Shown here piece by piece: positions 38,726 to 46,576 of a stretch of DNA of 48,305 nt. The DNA comes from Actinomycetes bacterium (GTDB lineage Bacteria > Actinomycetota > Acidimicrobiia > Acidimicrobiales > Microtrichaceae). A program made the translations under genes and the position numbers. The stretch is taken from NCBI GenBank assembly GCA_023389745.1, contig JAEWED010000215.1, forward strand, positions 1 through 48,305, in the 5' to 3' direction. The first letter of the stretch is position 1. Every line of letters begins with the position of its first letter. The notes under the pieces were generated by a model that saw nothing but the letters and a program-made list of their open reading frames with translations, searched no databases and had not been told where the DNA came from.

Positions 38726-39505
38726 ATGTCGGCCATGCAGCGAGCAGAGCTCTTCGAACGGTTCGACCTGGGCGGGCGGACCGCCATCATCACCGGTGGC
38801 AGTCGCGGCATCGGCCTCGCCATGGCGACGGGCTTCGCCGCGGTCGGTGCGAACGTGGTGATCGCGAGCCGCAAGGCCGAGGCGTGCGACGCAGCAGCCG
38901 CGGCGATCACCGCCGCCGGGGGCAGCGCACTGTCGGTGCCCACCCACGTCGGCGACGACGACGCGCTCGGTGCGCTGGTCGCGGCGACGGTGGAGCGCTT
39001 CGGTGGCGCCGACATCGTGGTCAACAACGCGGCCAACCCGCTCGCGATGCCGATCGGCACGATCACCCCGGAGGCCTTCGAGAAGTCCCACCAGGTGAAC
39101 CTGCGCGGGCCGGTGTTCCTGGTGCAGCACGCACTGCCGTACCTGCGTGAGAGCGAGCACGCCGCGGTGCTCAACGTGGTCACCGCCGGCATGTTCACCC
39201 ACGGCACCTACGTGTCGCTCTACGTCGCGGCCAAGTCGGCGCTGCTGTCGATGACCCGGGCGATGGCGGCCGAGCTGGCCGGTGACGGCATCCGGGTGAA
39301 CGCGCTCGCTCCGGGCACGGTCGCGACCGACATGGTGTTCGCCACGCCCGAGGAGTTCCAGCAGGCCGCGGTCGACACCCAGCTGATCAAGCGGATGGCC
39401 GACCCCGACGAGATGGTGCCCCCGGCGCTGTTCCTGGTGAGCGACGCGTCGAGCTTCATGACCGGTCAGGTGCTCGTCGTCGACGGCGGCATGACCACGC
39501 ACTGA
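38726..39505 (+). CDS. Short-chain dehydrogenase/reductase
   Basis: A 259-residue classical SDR using NAD(P). The Rossmann motif is TGGSRGIGLAMATGFAAVG, followed by NNAANP, the catalytic Ser region NVVTAGMFTHGTYVSLYVAAKSALL with Y-x-x-x-K as YVAAK, and the C-terminal PEEFQQAAVDTQLIKRMADPDEMVPPALFLVSDASSFMTGQVLVVDGGMTTH, typical of FabG-like and 3-oxoacyl or secondary-alcohol dehydrogenases. The substrate is unknown. ATG 38726 is listed, but ATG 38735 is equally likely, since CATCAT lies 7 nt before it in a leaderless arrangement. No ribosome site fits either. Confidence 0.88.
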   Translation: MSAMQRAELFERFDLGGRTAIITGGSRGIGLAMATGFAAVGANVVIASRKAEACDAAAAAITAAGGSALSVPTHVGDDDALGALVAATVERFGGADIVVNNAANPLAMPIGTITPEAFEKSHQVNLRGPVFLVQHALPYLRESEHAAVLNVVTAGMFTHGTYVSLYVAAKSALLSMTRAMAAELAGDGIRVNALAPGTVATDMVFATPEEFQQAAVDTQLIKRMADPDEMVPPALFLVSDASSFMTGQVLVVDGGMTTH

Positions 39506-39522
39506 GGCCCAACTCGGCTGGT

Positions 39523-39565
39523 CTCAGTTCGGCAGGACTCAGTTCTGCAGGACTCAGTGCTGCGG
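39523..39565 (+). repeat. 15-bp tandem repeat, 2.9 copies, reaching into a stop codon
   Basis: CTCAGTTCGGCAGGA at 39523, CTCAGTTCTGCAGGA at 39538 and CTCAGTGCTGCGG at 39553. The last copy supplies the stop codon (TCA at 39554-39556 read on the minus strand) of the 39874 gene. Confidence 0.8.
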
Positions 39566-39874
39566 CGGGTCCTGACGCTGGGGCTGGATCCGGTTCGCCA
39601 GATCGCTGAGCGAGCTGCCGAGCGCCTCGACCAGGCCACCGGCCGCGGCCCGCGCCGAGTCGTGCACCTGCGGGTCGTTCACCGTGCGGGTGATCGTGTC
39701 GGCGAGGCCGTCGAGCGAGGCGCGCACGCCGTCGAGCGCGCCGTCGACCTGCTCCGCCGCGGCCTTCGCCTCGGCCGACCCCTCGTCGCCCGCAGCGGCC
39801 CAGCTGTCCTGCAGGGTGCGACCCAGGTGGGCGAATCGCTCACCCACGTCGTTCCACGATGATGATTCGGCCAC
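39554..39874 (-). CDS. Small helical protein, unknown function
   Basis: A 106-residue acidic, helical protein (WNDVGERFAHLGRTLQDSWAAAGDEGSAEAKAAAEQVDGALDGVRASLDGLADTITRTV). The C-terminal helix GLVEALGSSLSDLANRIQ is amphipathic. There is no signal peptide or membrane helix. Similar short proteins are common in actinobacteria and are thought to be cytoplasmic stress or cell-division accessories, but I cannot assign a function. GTG 39874 is chosen over GTG 39883 because AGGAGG ends 8 nt before it. It lies 24 nt downstream of the WYL regulator gene on the same strand. Its 3' end is built from the 15-bp repeat. Confidence 0.68.
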   Translation of the reverse strand: MAESSSWNDVGERFAHLGRTLQDSWAAAGDEGSAEAKAAAEQVDGALDGVRASLDGLADTITRTVNDPQVHDSARAAAGGLVEALGSSLSDLANRIQPQRQDPPQH

Positions 39875-39898
39875 GACGACCACCTCCTGGCGGCGACG

Positions 39899-40978
39899 CT
39901 ACCGCCGCGCCACCTGGTCGAGGGCGGCGCCCAGCGTGGTCAGGCGCTCGGCCAGCTCGTCGAGCTCGATGCCGCGGGCGTCGACGACGCGGACCGAGTC
40001 CGCGCCGAACTCGATCACCAACGAGACCACCGTCGACATCAGCCAGTCGAGGTGGTCGAGCGCGAGCTCCACGACGCGTCCCTCTCCACCGGGAAGGGAA
40101 GTACTGCCGGGCAGGCCAGCGGTTCCGGGCAGGCCAGCGGTTCCCGGCAGGCCAGCGGTTCCTGACAGGGGAGCGGTCGTGCCGCCCGACCAGCGCACGG
40201 CTGCGTCGATCCGGTCCGGCGGGCCGCCGACTTCGAGGGTGACGACGAAGCGGGTGGGCCGCGACGAGAGGGACTCGGCGACGAACGTCGCTGCGTCAGC
40301 AGCGGGGAGGGGGCGGGGAACGAACCGAGGGCCCGCCAGGCGCGGACGCGCCAGTCGGTCGAGGCGGAACGTGCGCCAGTCGGCGCGCCGCAGGTCCCAG
40401 GCCACCAGGTACCACCGTCGACCGGTCGACACGAGCTGGTGCGGCTCGACGAGCCGGCTGGACGCCTCGTCGTCGCGGCGCACGTAGTCGAAGTGCACCT
40501 GCTCGTGGTCACGGCACGCGAGCGACAGCAGCGCCAGCGCGTCGGGATCGATGCGGGGCCCGGTCCCGCTGCCCCAGCGCAGCGGCACGACGCTGGTGTG
40601 CAGCGCCCGCACCCGTCGTCGCAGTCGGTCCGGCAGGACCTGCTCGAGCTTCGCCATCGCCCGGACCGCGGTGTCCTCGATGCCCTCGATCGACGCGTCC
40701 GAGGCGGCGCGCAGACCGACCGCGATCGCGACCGCCTCGTCGTCGTCGAGCAGCAGCGGCGGCAGGTGGTTGCCCGCAGCGAGCCGGTAGCCGCCGGCGG
40801 CCCCGGGCGTCGCGTCGACCTCGTAGCCGAGCGTGCGCAGGCGCTCGACGTCGCGGCGCAGGGTGCGCTCGCTCACGTCCAGGCGGCCCGCCAGCTCGGC
40901 ACCGGTCCAGAAGCGGTGCGTCTGCAGCAGGGAGAGGAGTTCGAGCACCCGACCCGTCGGATCGTTCACGTTCGACAT
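39899..40978 (-). CDS. YafY-type WYL-domain transcriptional regulator
   Basis: A 359-residue regulator. The N-terminal DeoR-like HTH is RVLELLSLLQTHRFWTGAELAGRLDVSERTLRRDVERLRTLGYEVDATPGAAGGYRL (about 8-65). The WYL domain includes VHFDYVRRDDEASSRLVEPHQLVSTGRRWYLVAWDLRRADWRTFRLDRL, which normally senses a ligand or nucleic acid. The WCX extension follows. A loop inside WCX carries three and a half copies of the hexapeptide TAGLPG from an 18-bp DNA repeat. ATG 40978 is preferred to 41020, giving the usual N-terminus. It is divergent from the ABC transporter genes, with a GGACAG-ATC-CTGTCC palindrome between them, so it probably controls that pair. Confidence 0.9.
   Translation of the reverse strand: MSNVNDPTGRVLELLSLLQTHRFWTGAELAGRLDVSERTLRRDVERLRTLGYEVDATPGAAGGYRLAAGNHLPPLLLDDDEAVAIAVGLRAASDASIEGIEDTAVRAMAKLEQVLPDRLRRRVRALHTSVVPLRWGSGTGPRIDPDALALLSLACRDHEQVHFDYVRRDDEASSRLVEPHQLVSTGRRWYLVAWDLRRADWRTFRLDRLARPRLAGPRFVPRPLPAADAATFVAESLSSRPTRFVVTLEVGGPPDRIDAAVRWSGGTTAPLSGTAGLPGTAGLPGTAGLPGSTSLPGGEGRVVELALDHLDWLMSTVVSLVIEFGADSVRVVDARGIELDELAERLTTLGAALDQVARR
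40111..40164 (-). repeat. 18-bp tandem repeat inside the WYL gene
   Basis: Three copies starting GCAGGCCAGCGGTTCC at 40111, 40129 and 40147, with a degenerate fourth copy, encode the GTAGLP repeat. Confidence 0.85.
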
Positions 40979-41002
40979 ATTGCCAGGATCCGCCCGATTC
41001 AG

Positions 41003-41017
41003 GACAGATCCTGTCCG
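41003..41017. promoter_or_regulatory. Inverted-repeat operator between the WYL and ABC genes
   Basis: GGACAG-ATC-CTGTCC, 6-bp perfect arms with a 3-nt centre. TACGTT (41029-41034) just downstream could be the -10 box for the ABC genes. No good -35 box is present, which would suit activation by the bound regulator. Confidence 0.55.
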
Positions 41018-41077
41018 CAATGTTCCGTACGTTCACCGATGGCCGCACGCGGCGGCCAACGGCACGAGGAGTCCCAG

Positions 41078-42109
41078 ATGACAGCCACATCCATGATCGA
41101 GGCGAGAGGCCTGACCCGGTGGTTCGACGCGCCGGGTCGCGACGGCGGACGGGTCGAGGCGGTGAAGGGCATCCATCTGGACGTCGCCGCCGGCGAGCTC
41201 ATCGCGTTCCTCGGCCCCAACGGCGCCGGCAAGTCGACGACGCTGCGCATGCTGACCACGCTCCTGCAGCCGAGCGAGGGCACGGCGCGGGTCGCCGGGT
41301 GCGACGTGCGCGACGACCCCGCGGGCGTTCGGCAGCGCATCGGCTACATCGGCCAGGGCAACGGCGCCGGTCACACCCAACGTGTGCGCGACGAGCTCGT
41401 CAGCCAGGGCCGCTGCTACGGGATGTCACGCGCCGCAGCGCGCGAGCGCAGCGAGGAGCTCCTCGCGTCGCTCGGGCTCGATGGGCTCGAGAAGCGCATC
41501 GTCAGCACGCTGTCGGGCGGCCAGCGTCGGCGGCTCGACATCGCGCTCGGCATGGTGCACCACCCGTCGCTGCTGTTCCTCGACGAGCCGTCGACGGGCC
41601 TGGACCCGCAGAACCGGGCGAACCTGCAGCGCGAGATCTCGGCGCTGCGCGAGTCCCACGGCACGACGATCGTGCTGACGACGCACTACCTCGACGAGGC
41701 CGACGCCCTCGCCGACCGCGTCGTGGTCGTCGACCACGGCCGGATCATCGCGGACGACACCTCGGCGGCGCTCAAGGCCGGACTGGCGGGCGACCTGGTC
41801 GTGCTCGTCGCAGCGCAGCACGGCGAGGCCACCGCGCTCGCCGAGTCGATCCGGCGCGCCGGCACCACCAGCGAGGTCACCGTCGAGGGCGCGCAGGTCA
41901 CCGCCCGCCTGCGCCACGGAGCGTCGCTGCTGCCGGGGTTGCTCGTCGACCTGCACGACCGCGGCGTGGTCGTGGCCTCGGCCGAGGTCGCCCGCCCGAC
42001 GCTCGACGACGTCTTCCTCTCACTGACCGGACGCAGCCTGCGAGAAGGTCCCACCGGCCCCGACGTTCCCGAAGCACCCGACGCCGTCCCCACCCTCCAG
42101 GAGGTCTGA
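41078..42109 (+). CDS. ABC transporter ATP-binding protein, DrrA-like
   Basis: A 343-residue ATPase of the daunorubicin-resistance (DrrA) exporter type. Walker A GPNGAGKST is at 46-54, Q-loop IGQGNG, signature LSGGQRRRLDIALG, Walker B LLFLDEPSTGLD and switch His TTHYLDEADALADRV. The C-terminal 90 residues (LVVLVAAQHGEATALAESIR..., PTLDDVFLSLTGRSLRE) are the DrrA-type extension that contacts the permease. GAGGAG lies about 7 nt before ATG 41078. The permease gene starts 3 nt after its stop. The pair probably exports a lipid or hydrophobic drug under control of the divergent WYL regulator. Confidence 0.92.
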   Translation: MTATSMIEARGLTRWFDAPGRDGGRVEAVKGIHLDVAAGELIAFLGPNGAGKSTTLRMLTTLLQPSEGTARVAGCDVRDDPAGVRQRIGYIGQGNGAGHTQRVRDELVSQGRCYGMSRAAARERSEELLASLGLDGLEKRIVSTLSGGQRRRLDIALGMVHHPSLLFLDEPSTGLDPQNRANLQREISALRESHGTTIVLTTHYLDEADALADRVVVVDHGRIIADDTSAALKAGLAGDLVVLVAAQHGEATALAESIRRAGTTSEVTVEGAQVTARLRHGASLLPGLLVDLHDRGVVVASAEVARPTLDDVFLSLTGRSLREGPTGPDVPEAPDAVPTLQEV

Positions 42110-42112
42110 ACC

Positions 42113-42868
42113 ATGCACGCACTCGCCACCGACACCGGCATCGTCTTCCGACGGGAGCTCCGACCGCTCCTCACCAACCCGTGGTCGATCACGATCACGC
42201 TGATCCAGCCGCTCGTGTTCCTCGCGCTCTTCGGGCCGCTGCTGTCACAGGTCACCGGCCTCGAGAGCGGCTCGCTGCAGTGGTTCGTGCCCGGCGTGGT
42301 CGTCATGTCGACGCTGTTCGCCACGTCGATGACCGGCGCCAACCTGCAGATGGAGATGCAGACCGGCTCGCACGAACGCCTGCTCGTCGCGCCCTTGCGT
42401 CGGCCGTCGCTGCTCATCGGACGGGCCCTCAAGGAGATCGTCCCGGTGGTCGCCCAGGCGGTGCTCATCGTCGCGGTCCCGGTCCCGTTCGGCTTCCGGC
42501 CGGAACCGGTGGGCATCGTGATCGGACTGGTCCTGGTCGCCGTGTTCGGCGTGGGGCTCGGCGCGCTGTCGTATTCGCTGGCCGTCGCCTCGAAGGGGCA
42601 GGACTGGATCTTCTGGACCGTGCAGCAGACGCTGTTGTTCCCGCTGCTCCTCCTGTCGGGGATCCTGTTGCCGCTCGACGGCGCCCCGGGCTGGCTCCGG
42701 GCGCTGTCGAAGGCGAACCCGCTCACCTACGTCGTGAACGCCGAGCGGGAGCTCTTCGACGGGGTCATCGACCGCACGGTCGCCGGAGGGTTCCTGGCGG
42801 CAGCGGCGGTGTGTGCCGTCGGCCTGGTCGTGGGCGTCCGGGTGATGCGCAGCGGCACCGCCGGCTGA
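42113..42868 (+). CDS. ABC-2 type exporter permease, DrrB-like
   Basis: A 251-residue ABC-2 membrane protein with six predicted transmembrane helices. Family motifs are RRELRPLLTNPWSITITLIQPLVFLALFGPLL, the amphipathic MEMQTGSHERLLVAPLRRPSLLIGRALKE coupling region, and FPLLLLSGILLPLDGAPGWLRALSKANPLTYVVNAERELF, the conserved ABC-2 signature (SG..P...P.WL....NP..Y). It pairs with the ATPase gene 3 nt upstream, and the two make a half-size exporter. The stop codon lies within the first unit of a direct 16-bp repeat. Substrate not predictable. Confidence 0.9.
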   Translation: MHALATDTGIVFRRELRPLLTNPWSITITLIQPLVFLALFGPLLSQVTGLESGSLQWFVPGVVVMSTLFATSMTGANLQMEMQTGSHERLLVAPLRRPSLLIGRALKEIVPVVAQAVLIVAVPVPFGFRPEPVGIVIGLVLVAVFGVGLGALSYSLAVASKGQDWIFWTVQQTLLFPLLLLSGILLPLDGAPGWLRALSKANPLTYVVNAERELFDGVIDRTVAGGFLAAAAVCAVGLVVGVRVMRSGTAG

Positions 42869-42896
42869 CACCCGTCGGCGCTGACACCCGTCGGCG
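42865..42896 (+). repeat. 16-bp direct repeat containing the permease stop
   Basis: CTGACACCCGTCGGCG occurs twice in tandem, at 42865 and 42881. The first copy contains the TGA of the permease gene. Confidence 0.85.
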
Positions 42897-43014
42897 CAGC
42901 CAGTCGACAGCGCAGCCCATCCCGGGCCGGGCATCACCCTCAAGGGTGGGTCGCAAGGGTCAGAATGGTCGCATGCGGTCCACCCGGGCCGCCCTCCTTG
43001 GAAGGGCTCTGCAC

Positions 43015-43410
43015 ATGTTCGCTTACGAGTACCCGCTGATGGGCGCGTTCCTCAGCTTCCTGTACATCGCGCTGTTCGTGATCTGGATCTTCATCGCGGT
43101 GTCGGTGTTCATCGACATCTTCCGCAGCCACGACCTGGGCGGCTTCGCCAAGGCGCTGTGGGTGATCGGCGTGATCATCCTCCCGTACCTCGGCGTGTTC
43201 CTCTACCTCGTCGTCCGCGGCGGCAGCATGCAGGAGCGACGTGTCGAGGAGGCCGCGAAGGCTCAGGAGAACTTCCGCCAGTACGTGCAGCAGACCGCGG
43301 GTACGACCACCGACACCGCCGGTCAGCTCGAGAAGCTGGCTGCGCTGCGCGACCAGGGCGTGCTGACGCCCGAGGAGTTCGCGGCGCAGAAGGCGAAGCT
43401 CCTCGGCTGA
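43015..43410 (+). CDS. Membrane protein with PLDc_N-like helices and SHOCT C-terminus
   Basis: A 131-residue protein. It has two hydrophobic helices (PLMGAFLSFLYIALFVIWIFIAVSVFIDIF and FAKALWVIGVIILPYLGVFLYLVVRGG) joined by RSHDLGG, the arrangement of the PLDc_N family. A charged segment (MQERRVEEAAKAQENFRQYVQ) and a C-terminal SHOCT domain follow: GQLEKLAALRDQGVLTPEEFAAQKAKLLG. Homologues normally begin M-x-YEYPL, so ATG 43015 with GGAAGG upstream is listed. ATG 42973 (14 residues longer) follows CAGAAT by 6 nt and could be a leaderless start. Function unknown, possibly envelope stress. Confidence 0.85.
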   Translation: MFAYEYPLMGAFLSFLYIALFVIWIFIAVSVFIDIFRSHDLGGFAKALWVIGVIILPYLGVFLYLVVRGGSMQERRVEEAAKAQENFRQYVQQTAGTTTDTAGQLEKLAALRDQGVLTPEEFAAQKAKLLG

Positions 43411-43435
43411 GACTGTTCATCGCCACGAACGCGAG

Positions 43436-43468
43436 ACGGGCCCCGACGCCATCCACGTCGGGGCCCGT
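43436..43468. terminator. Bidirectional terminator-like hairpin
   Basis: ACGGGCCCCGAC (43436-43447) and GTCGGGGCCCGT (43457-43468), a perfect 12-bp stem with a 9-nt loop, lie between the convergent SHOCT and ssuD genes. Confidence 0.75.
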
Positions 43469-43497
43469 GCGCGTCCCGGTGAGCTGGTCCCGCCGGG

Positions 43498-44766
43498 TCA
43501 GCTCGCCGAGGTGAGGGGCAGCACCGTTGCTGCCTCGTCCTCTCCGGCGGTGGGGACCGGGCTGGCGGTGGGGACCGGGCTGGCTGGGTGGATCGGGGCA
43601 GCGGTGGGGACCGGGCCGGCTGCGTGGATCGGCAGGCCGGGGTCCGCCGCGATGCCGGCACGGCGAAGGAGCGGGAGCACGCCCTCGCCGAACCAGTACG
43701 CCTCCTCCAGGTGGGGCTGACCCGACAGGATGACGTGGTCGAAGCCGATCTCGTGGTACTCGGCCAGACGCTCCGCGACCTCTTCGTGGCTGCCGACGAG
43801 CGCGGTGCCCGCGCCGCCCCGCACCAGGCCGAAGCCCGCCCAGAGGTTCGGCGCGACGACCAGCTTCGAGCGGTCGCCGCCGTGCAGGGCGGTCATGCGA
43901 GCCTGGCCGATCGCGTCGCTCTGGCCGGCGACGGCCTCCTGTGCCGCCGCGACCACCTCGGGTGGCATCGCCTCGAGCATGCGGTCGGCCTCTGTCCACG
44001 CCGCAGCCGCCGTGTCGCGGGTGATCGTGTGCAGGCGGATGCCGAAGCGCACGTCACGACCGTTGGCCTCGGCGCGCGCCCGCAGCGTCGCGAGCTCCTT
44101 CGCCGCGGCGTCGGGCGGTTCGCCCCACATGAGCCACACATCCGCGTGGCGAGCCGCGACACGTTTTCCGGCATCGCTGGAGCCGCCGAAGAAGATGGCG
44201 GGCCGGGGATCGGGGGCGTGGGCGACGAGTGCCTGCTCGACCTCGTAGAACTCGCCGGAGAAGTCGTACGGCTCACCGCTCATGGCGCCGCGCAGCACCG
44301 TGAGGAACTCGTCGCAGCGGTCGTAGCGTCGGTCGTGGTCGAGGTGGTCGCCGAAGCGGCGCTGCTCGACGGAGCTGCCGCCGGTGACGATGTTGAGCAG
44401 CAACCGCCCGCCGCTGAGCCGCTGGAACGTGGCGGCCTGCTGGGCCGCGAGCGTCGGCGAGATCAGCCCCGGGCGGAACGCCACGAGGAAGCGCAGCCGC
44501 TCGGTGGCGCTGATCAGCGCGGCGGTGGTCAGCCAGGCGTCCTCGCAGAACGTGCCCGTCGGGGTGAGCACCGCGTCGAAGCCCATGCGCTCGGCGGTGC
44601 GGGCGACGTCGGTCAGGTAGTCCAGGTCGGCGTCGCGTCGCGAGGCCGTCGGACCGAAGCCGGCGACCTCGCGGCTGTCGCCGGCGGTCGGCAGGAACCA
44701 GTGCAGGTGCAGCGGTGCCTTCCCGGTCGGCGCGCCGGCGGTCGGCGCGCCGGCGGTCGAGCTCAT
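43498..44766 (-). CDS. ssuD: FMNH2-dependent alkanesulfonate monooxygenase
   Basis: A 422-residue luciferase-fold monooxygenase releasing sulfite from alkanesulfonates with reduced FMN and oxygen. Hallmarks are HLHWFLPTAGD near the N-terminus, Cys74 in LTPTGTFCEDAWL (equivalent to Cys54 of E. coli SsuD), LRFLVAFRPGLISPTLAAQQAATFQRLSGGRLLLNIVTGG and PAIFFGGSSDAGKRVAARHADVWLMWGEPPDA. The family is about 380 residues. Here the last 45 residues are a Pro/Ala/Thr repeat (SPVPTA units) from 18-bp DNA repeats, which looks disordered. The ATG overlaps the tauD stop (ATGA). It is the last gene of the sulfonate operon. No flavin reductase gene (ssuE) is visible. Confidence 0.91.
   Translation of the reverse strand: MSSTAGAPTAGAPTGKAPLHLHWFLPTAGDSREVAGFGPTASRRDADLDYLTDVARTAERMGFDAVLTPTGTFCEDAWLTTAALISATERLRFLVAFRPGLISPTLAAQQAATFQRLSGGRLLLNIVTGGSSVEQRRFGDHLDHDRRYDRCDEFLTVLRGAMSGEPYDFSGEFYEVEQALVAHAPDPRPAIFFGGSSDAGKRVAARHADVWLMWGEPPDAAAKELATLRARAEANGRDVRFGIRLHTITRDTAAAAWTEADRMLEAMPPEVVAAAQEAVAGQSDAIGQARMTALHGGDRSKLVVAPNLWAGFGLVRGGAGTALVGSHEEVAERLAEYHEIGFDHVILSGQPHLEEAYWFGEGVLPLLRRAGIAADPGLPIHAAGPVPTAAPIHPASPVPTASPVPTAGEDEAATVLPLTSAS
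43546..43581 (-). repeat. 18-bp tandem repeat at the ssuD 3' end
   Basis: GGCGGTGGGGACCGGGCT occurs twice, at 43546 and 43564, with related degenerate units to about 43640. It encodes the SPVPTA-type tail. Confidence 0.8.
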
Positions 44767-45704
44767 GCGCCCACCGGCCGGTCGCCGCGCAGCGTGACGC
44801 GCTGGATGACCCGGGGCTGGTCGCCGAAGTCGCCGACGACCGCGTGCTGCGTCGCACGGTTGTCCCAGAACCCGAGCGTGCCGGCGATCCAGTGGTAGCG
44901 GACCGTGAAGTCGTTCTTGACCGACTGCTCGTACAGGAAGGACAGCAGTGTGTCGCTCTCGGCTCGGCTGAGGCCCTCGATGTGCGAGGTGAAGCCGGGG
45001 TTCACGAACAGCGATTCCCGTCCGGTCTCGGGGTGCACCCGGACCACGGGGTGACTCGTCGGCTCGAGGGCGGTGAAGCGCTCGCCCTCCCACTCGCCCT
45101 CGCCGACGAGGTCGAGGATCGGCTGGAACTGGGCGGTGCCGTCGTGCACCGCGCGCAGCGTGCGCAGGTAGTCCTGGAACGAGGGGCTGAGTGCCTCGAA
45201 CGCCGCTTCCTGGTTCGAGAACAGCGTGTCGCCACCCGACGCGGGGATGACCACTGCGTTGAGGATCGAGCCGAGCGGCGGGCGCTCGACGAAGGTGACG
45301 TCGGTGTGCCAGTGGATGCCGCGGTCGCGGTCGGCGACGTCGCCGTAGGCGGTGTAGAGCTCGTTCGCCGCGGTGTAGTCGATCTCGAAGACCTCGGGGG
45401 TGCCCTCGACGCCGGGCACGACCGGGTGGCCCTCGGTCGGCTCGCCGAAGTGCCGAGCGAACTCGATGTGCTCGGTGGGGTTCAGGTGCTGGTCGGGCAG
45501 GAACACGACCTTGCGCTCGAGCAGCACCGAGCGGATCGCCTCGGCCGTCGTCGAGTCGAGGTCGCGCACGTCGAGCCCGCGGACCTCGGAGCCGATGTGG
45601 CCCGACAGGTGGCGGACCTCGAGGCCGGCACGCTCGGCGAGCGCGGTCGCGTCGGTGCTCGGATCGGTCGTCAGGTCGGCGGTGGTGGCGTCGAGCAGGG
45701 TCAT
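44763..45704 (-). CDS. tauD: TauD/TfdA family dioxygenase
   Basis: A 313-residue Fe(II)/2-oxoglutarate dioxygenase of the taurine/alkylsulfatase group, which hydroxylates the carbon next to the sulfonate or sulfate so that sulfite is released. Iron ligands are H133-x-D135 in HWHTDVTF and His287 in ATQHAVVGDF. The 2-oxoglutarate Arg is expected in QRVTLRGDRP at the C-terminus. VFLPDQHLNPTEHIEFARHFGEP is typical. The first 20 residues are a Thr/Asp-rich extension. GGAGACACC precedes the ATG. The ssuB stop lies 92 nt upstream, across a G-rich repeat. It adds a second desulfonation route beside ssuD. Confidence 0.91.
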   Translation of the reverse strand: MTLLDATTADLTTDPSTDATALAERAGLEVRHLSGHIGSEVRGLDVRDLDSTTAEAIRSVLLERKVVFLPDQHLNPTEHIEFARHFGEPTEGHPVVPGVEGTPEVFEIDYTAANELYTAYGDVADRDRGIHWHTDVTFVERPPLGSILNAVVIPASGGDTLFSNQEAAFEALSPSFQDYLRTLRAVHDGTAQFQPILDLVGEGEWEGERFTALEPTSHPVVRVHPETGRESLFVNPGFTSHIEGLSRAESDTLLSFLYEQSVKNDFTVRYHWIAGTLGFWDNRATQHAVVGDFGDQPRVIQRVTLRGDRPVGA

Positions 45705-45719
45705 GGTGTCTCCGTTCGG

Positions 45720-45780
45720 TGTGGGGGCGGTGCGTGTGGGGGGCAGTGCGTGTGGGGGCGGTGCGTGTGGGGGCAGGGTC
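45720..45780 (-). repeat. G-rich 15-16 bp tandem repeat
   Basis: About four imperfect units around GTGCGTGTGGGGGC lie between ssuB and tauD, in the promoter-side gap of tauD. Confidence 0.75.
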
Positions 45781-45796
45781 CGGGGGTCGTGTGGGG

Positions 45797-46576
45797 TCAG
45801 GGGGTGTGGTCGCCCTCGGCGGCCTCGTCGACGCCGAGCTCGGCGAGCAGCTGGGAGCGCAGCTCGATGAACCGGCGGTCCGAGCGCAGCCGTGGTGTCG
45901 CGACGTCGACGGTCACGTCGAGCGAGAAGCCGCCGTCGGTGAGCACGAGCACGCGGTCCGCGAGGAGCAACGCTTCGTCGACGTCGTGGGTGACGAGCAG
46001 CACGGCCGGGTGGTGCTTGGCGCAGAGCTGCTGGACGAGCGCGTGCATCCGGATGCGGGTGAGCGCGTCGAGCGCGCCGAAGGGCTCGTCGAGCAGCAGC
46101 AGGTCGGGGGAGCGGACCAGCGCTCGCGCCAGCGCCGCACGTTGCGCCTCGCCGCCCGAGAGCGTCTTGGGCCAGTCGTCCTCGTGGCCGCCCAGGCCGA
46201 CTTCGGCCAGGGCGTCGCGTCCCGCCTGTTCGGCGTCGTCGCCGTCCAGGCCGAGGATCACGTTGTCGAGGACCGAGGCCCAGGGCAGCAGGCGGGCGTC
46301 CTGGAAGACGACGGAGCGTCGTTCGGGCACGACGATCTCGCCGGTGGCGCCGTCGTCGAGCCCGGCGAGGGCCCGCAGGAACGTGCTCTTGCCGGAGCCG
46401 CTGCGCCCGAGCAGTGCGACGAACTCACCCGGGCGCAGGTCGAGGTCGAGGCCCCGCAGGACCTCGCGGTCCCCGAAGCGGCGGCGGACGTCGCGAGTGC
46501 TCACCGCGAGGGCGGCGTCGGCTGCCGCGGCGATGAGCGTGGATGATGAGGGGAACGTGGTCGCCATGGCCGTCAC
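45797..46576 (-). CDS. ssuB: Sulfonate ABC transporter ATP-binding protein
   Basis: A 259-residue ATPase of the nitrate/sulfonate/taurine import type. Walker A is GRSGSGKST, with VVFQDARLLPWASVLDNVILGL (the family's Q-loop, FQD-xxLLPW), signature LSGGEAQRAALARAL, Walker B LLLLDEPFGALDALTR and switch His LVTHDVDEALLLADRV. After an N-terminal 30-residue Ser/Ala-rich stretch, the fold begins at LAVSTRDVRRRF. GTG 46576 overlaps the permease stop as GTGA, matching the coupled starts elsewhere in the window. ATG 46567, 3 codons later, is possible. It couples ATP hydrolysis to uptake with ssuC and ssuA. Confidence 0.9.
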   Translation of the reverse strand: MTAMATTFPSSSTLIAAAADAALAVSTRDVRRRFGDREVLRGLDLDLRPGEFVALLGRSGSGKSTFLRALAGLDDGATGEIVVPERRSVVFQDARLLPWASVLDNVILGLDGDDAEQAGRDALAEVGLGGHEDDWPKTLSGGEAQRAALARALVRSPDLLLLDEPFGALDALTRIRMHALVQQLCAKHHPAVLLVTHDVDEALLLADRVLVLTDGGFSLDVTVDVATPRLRSDRRFIELRSQLLAELGVDEAAEGDHTP

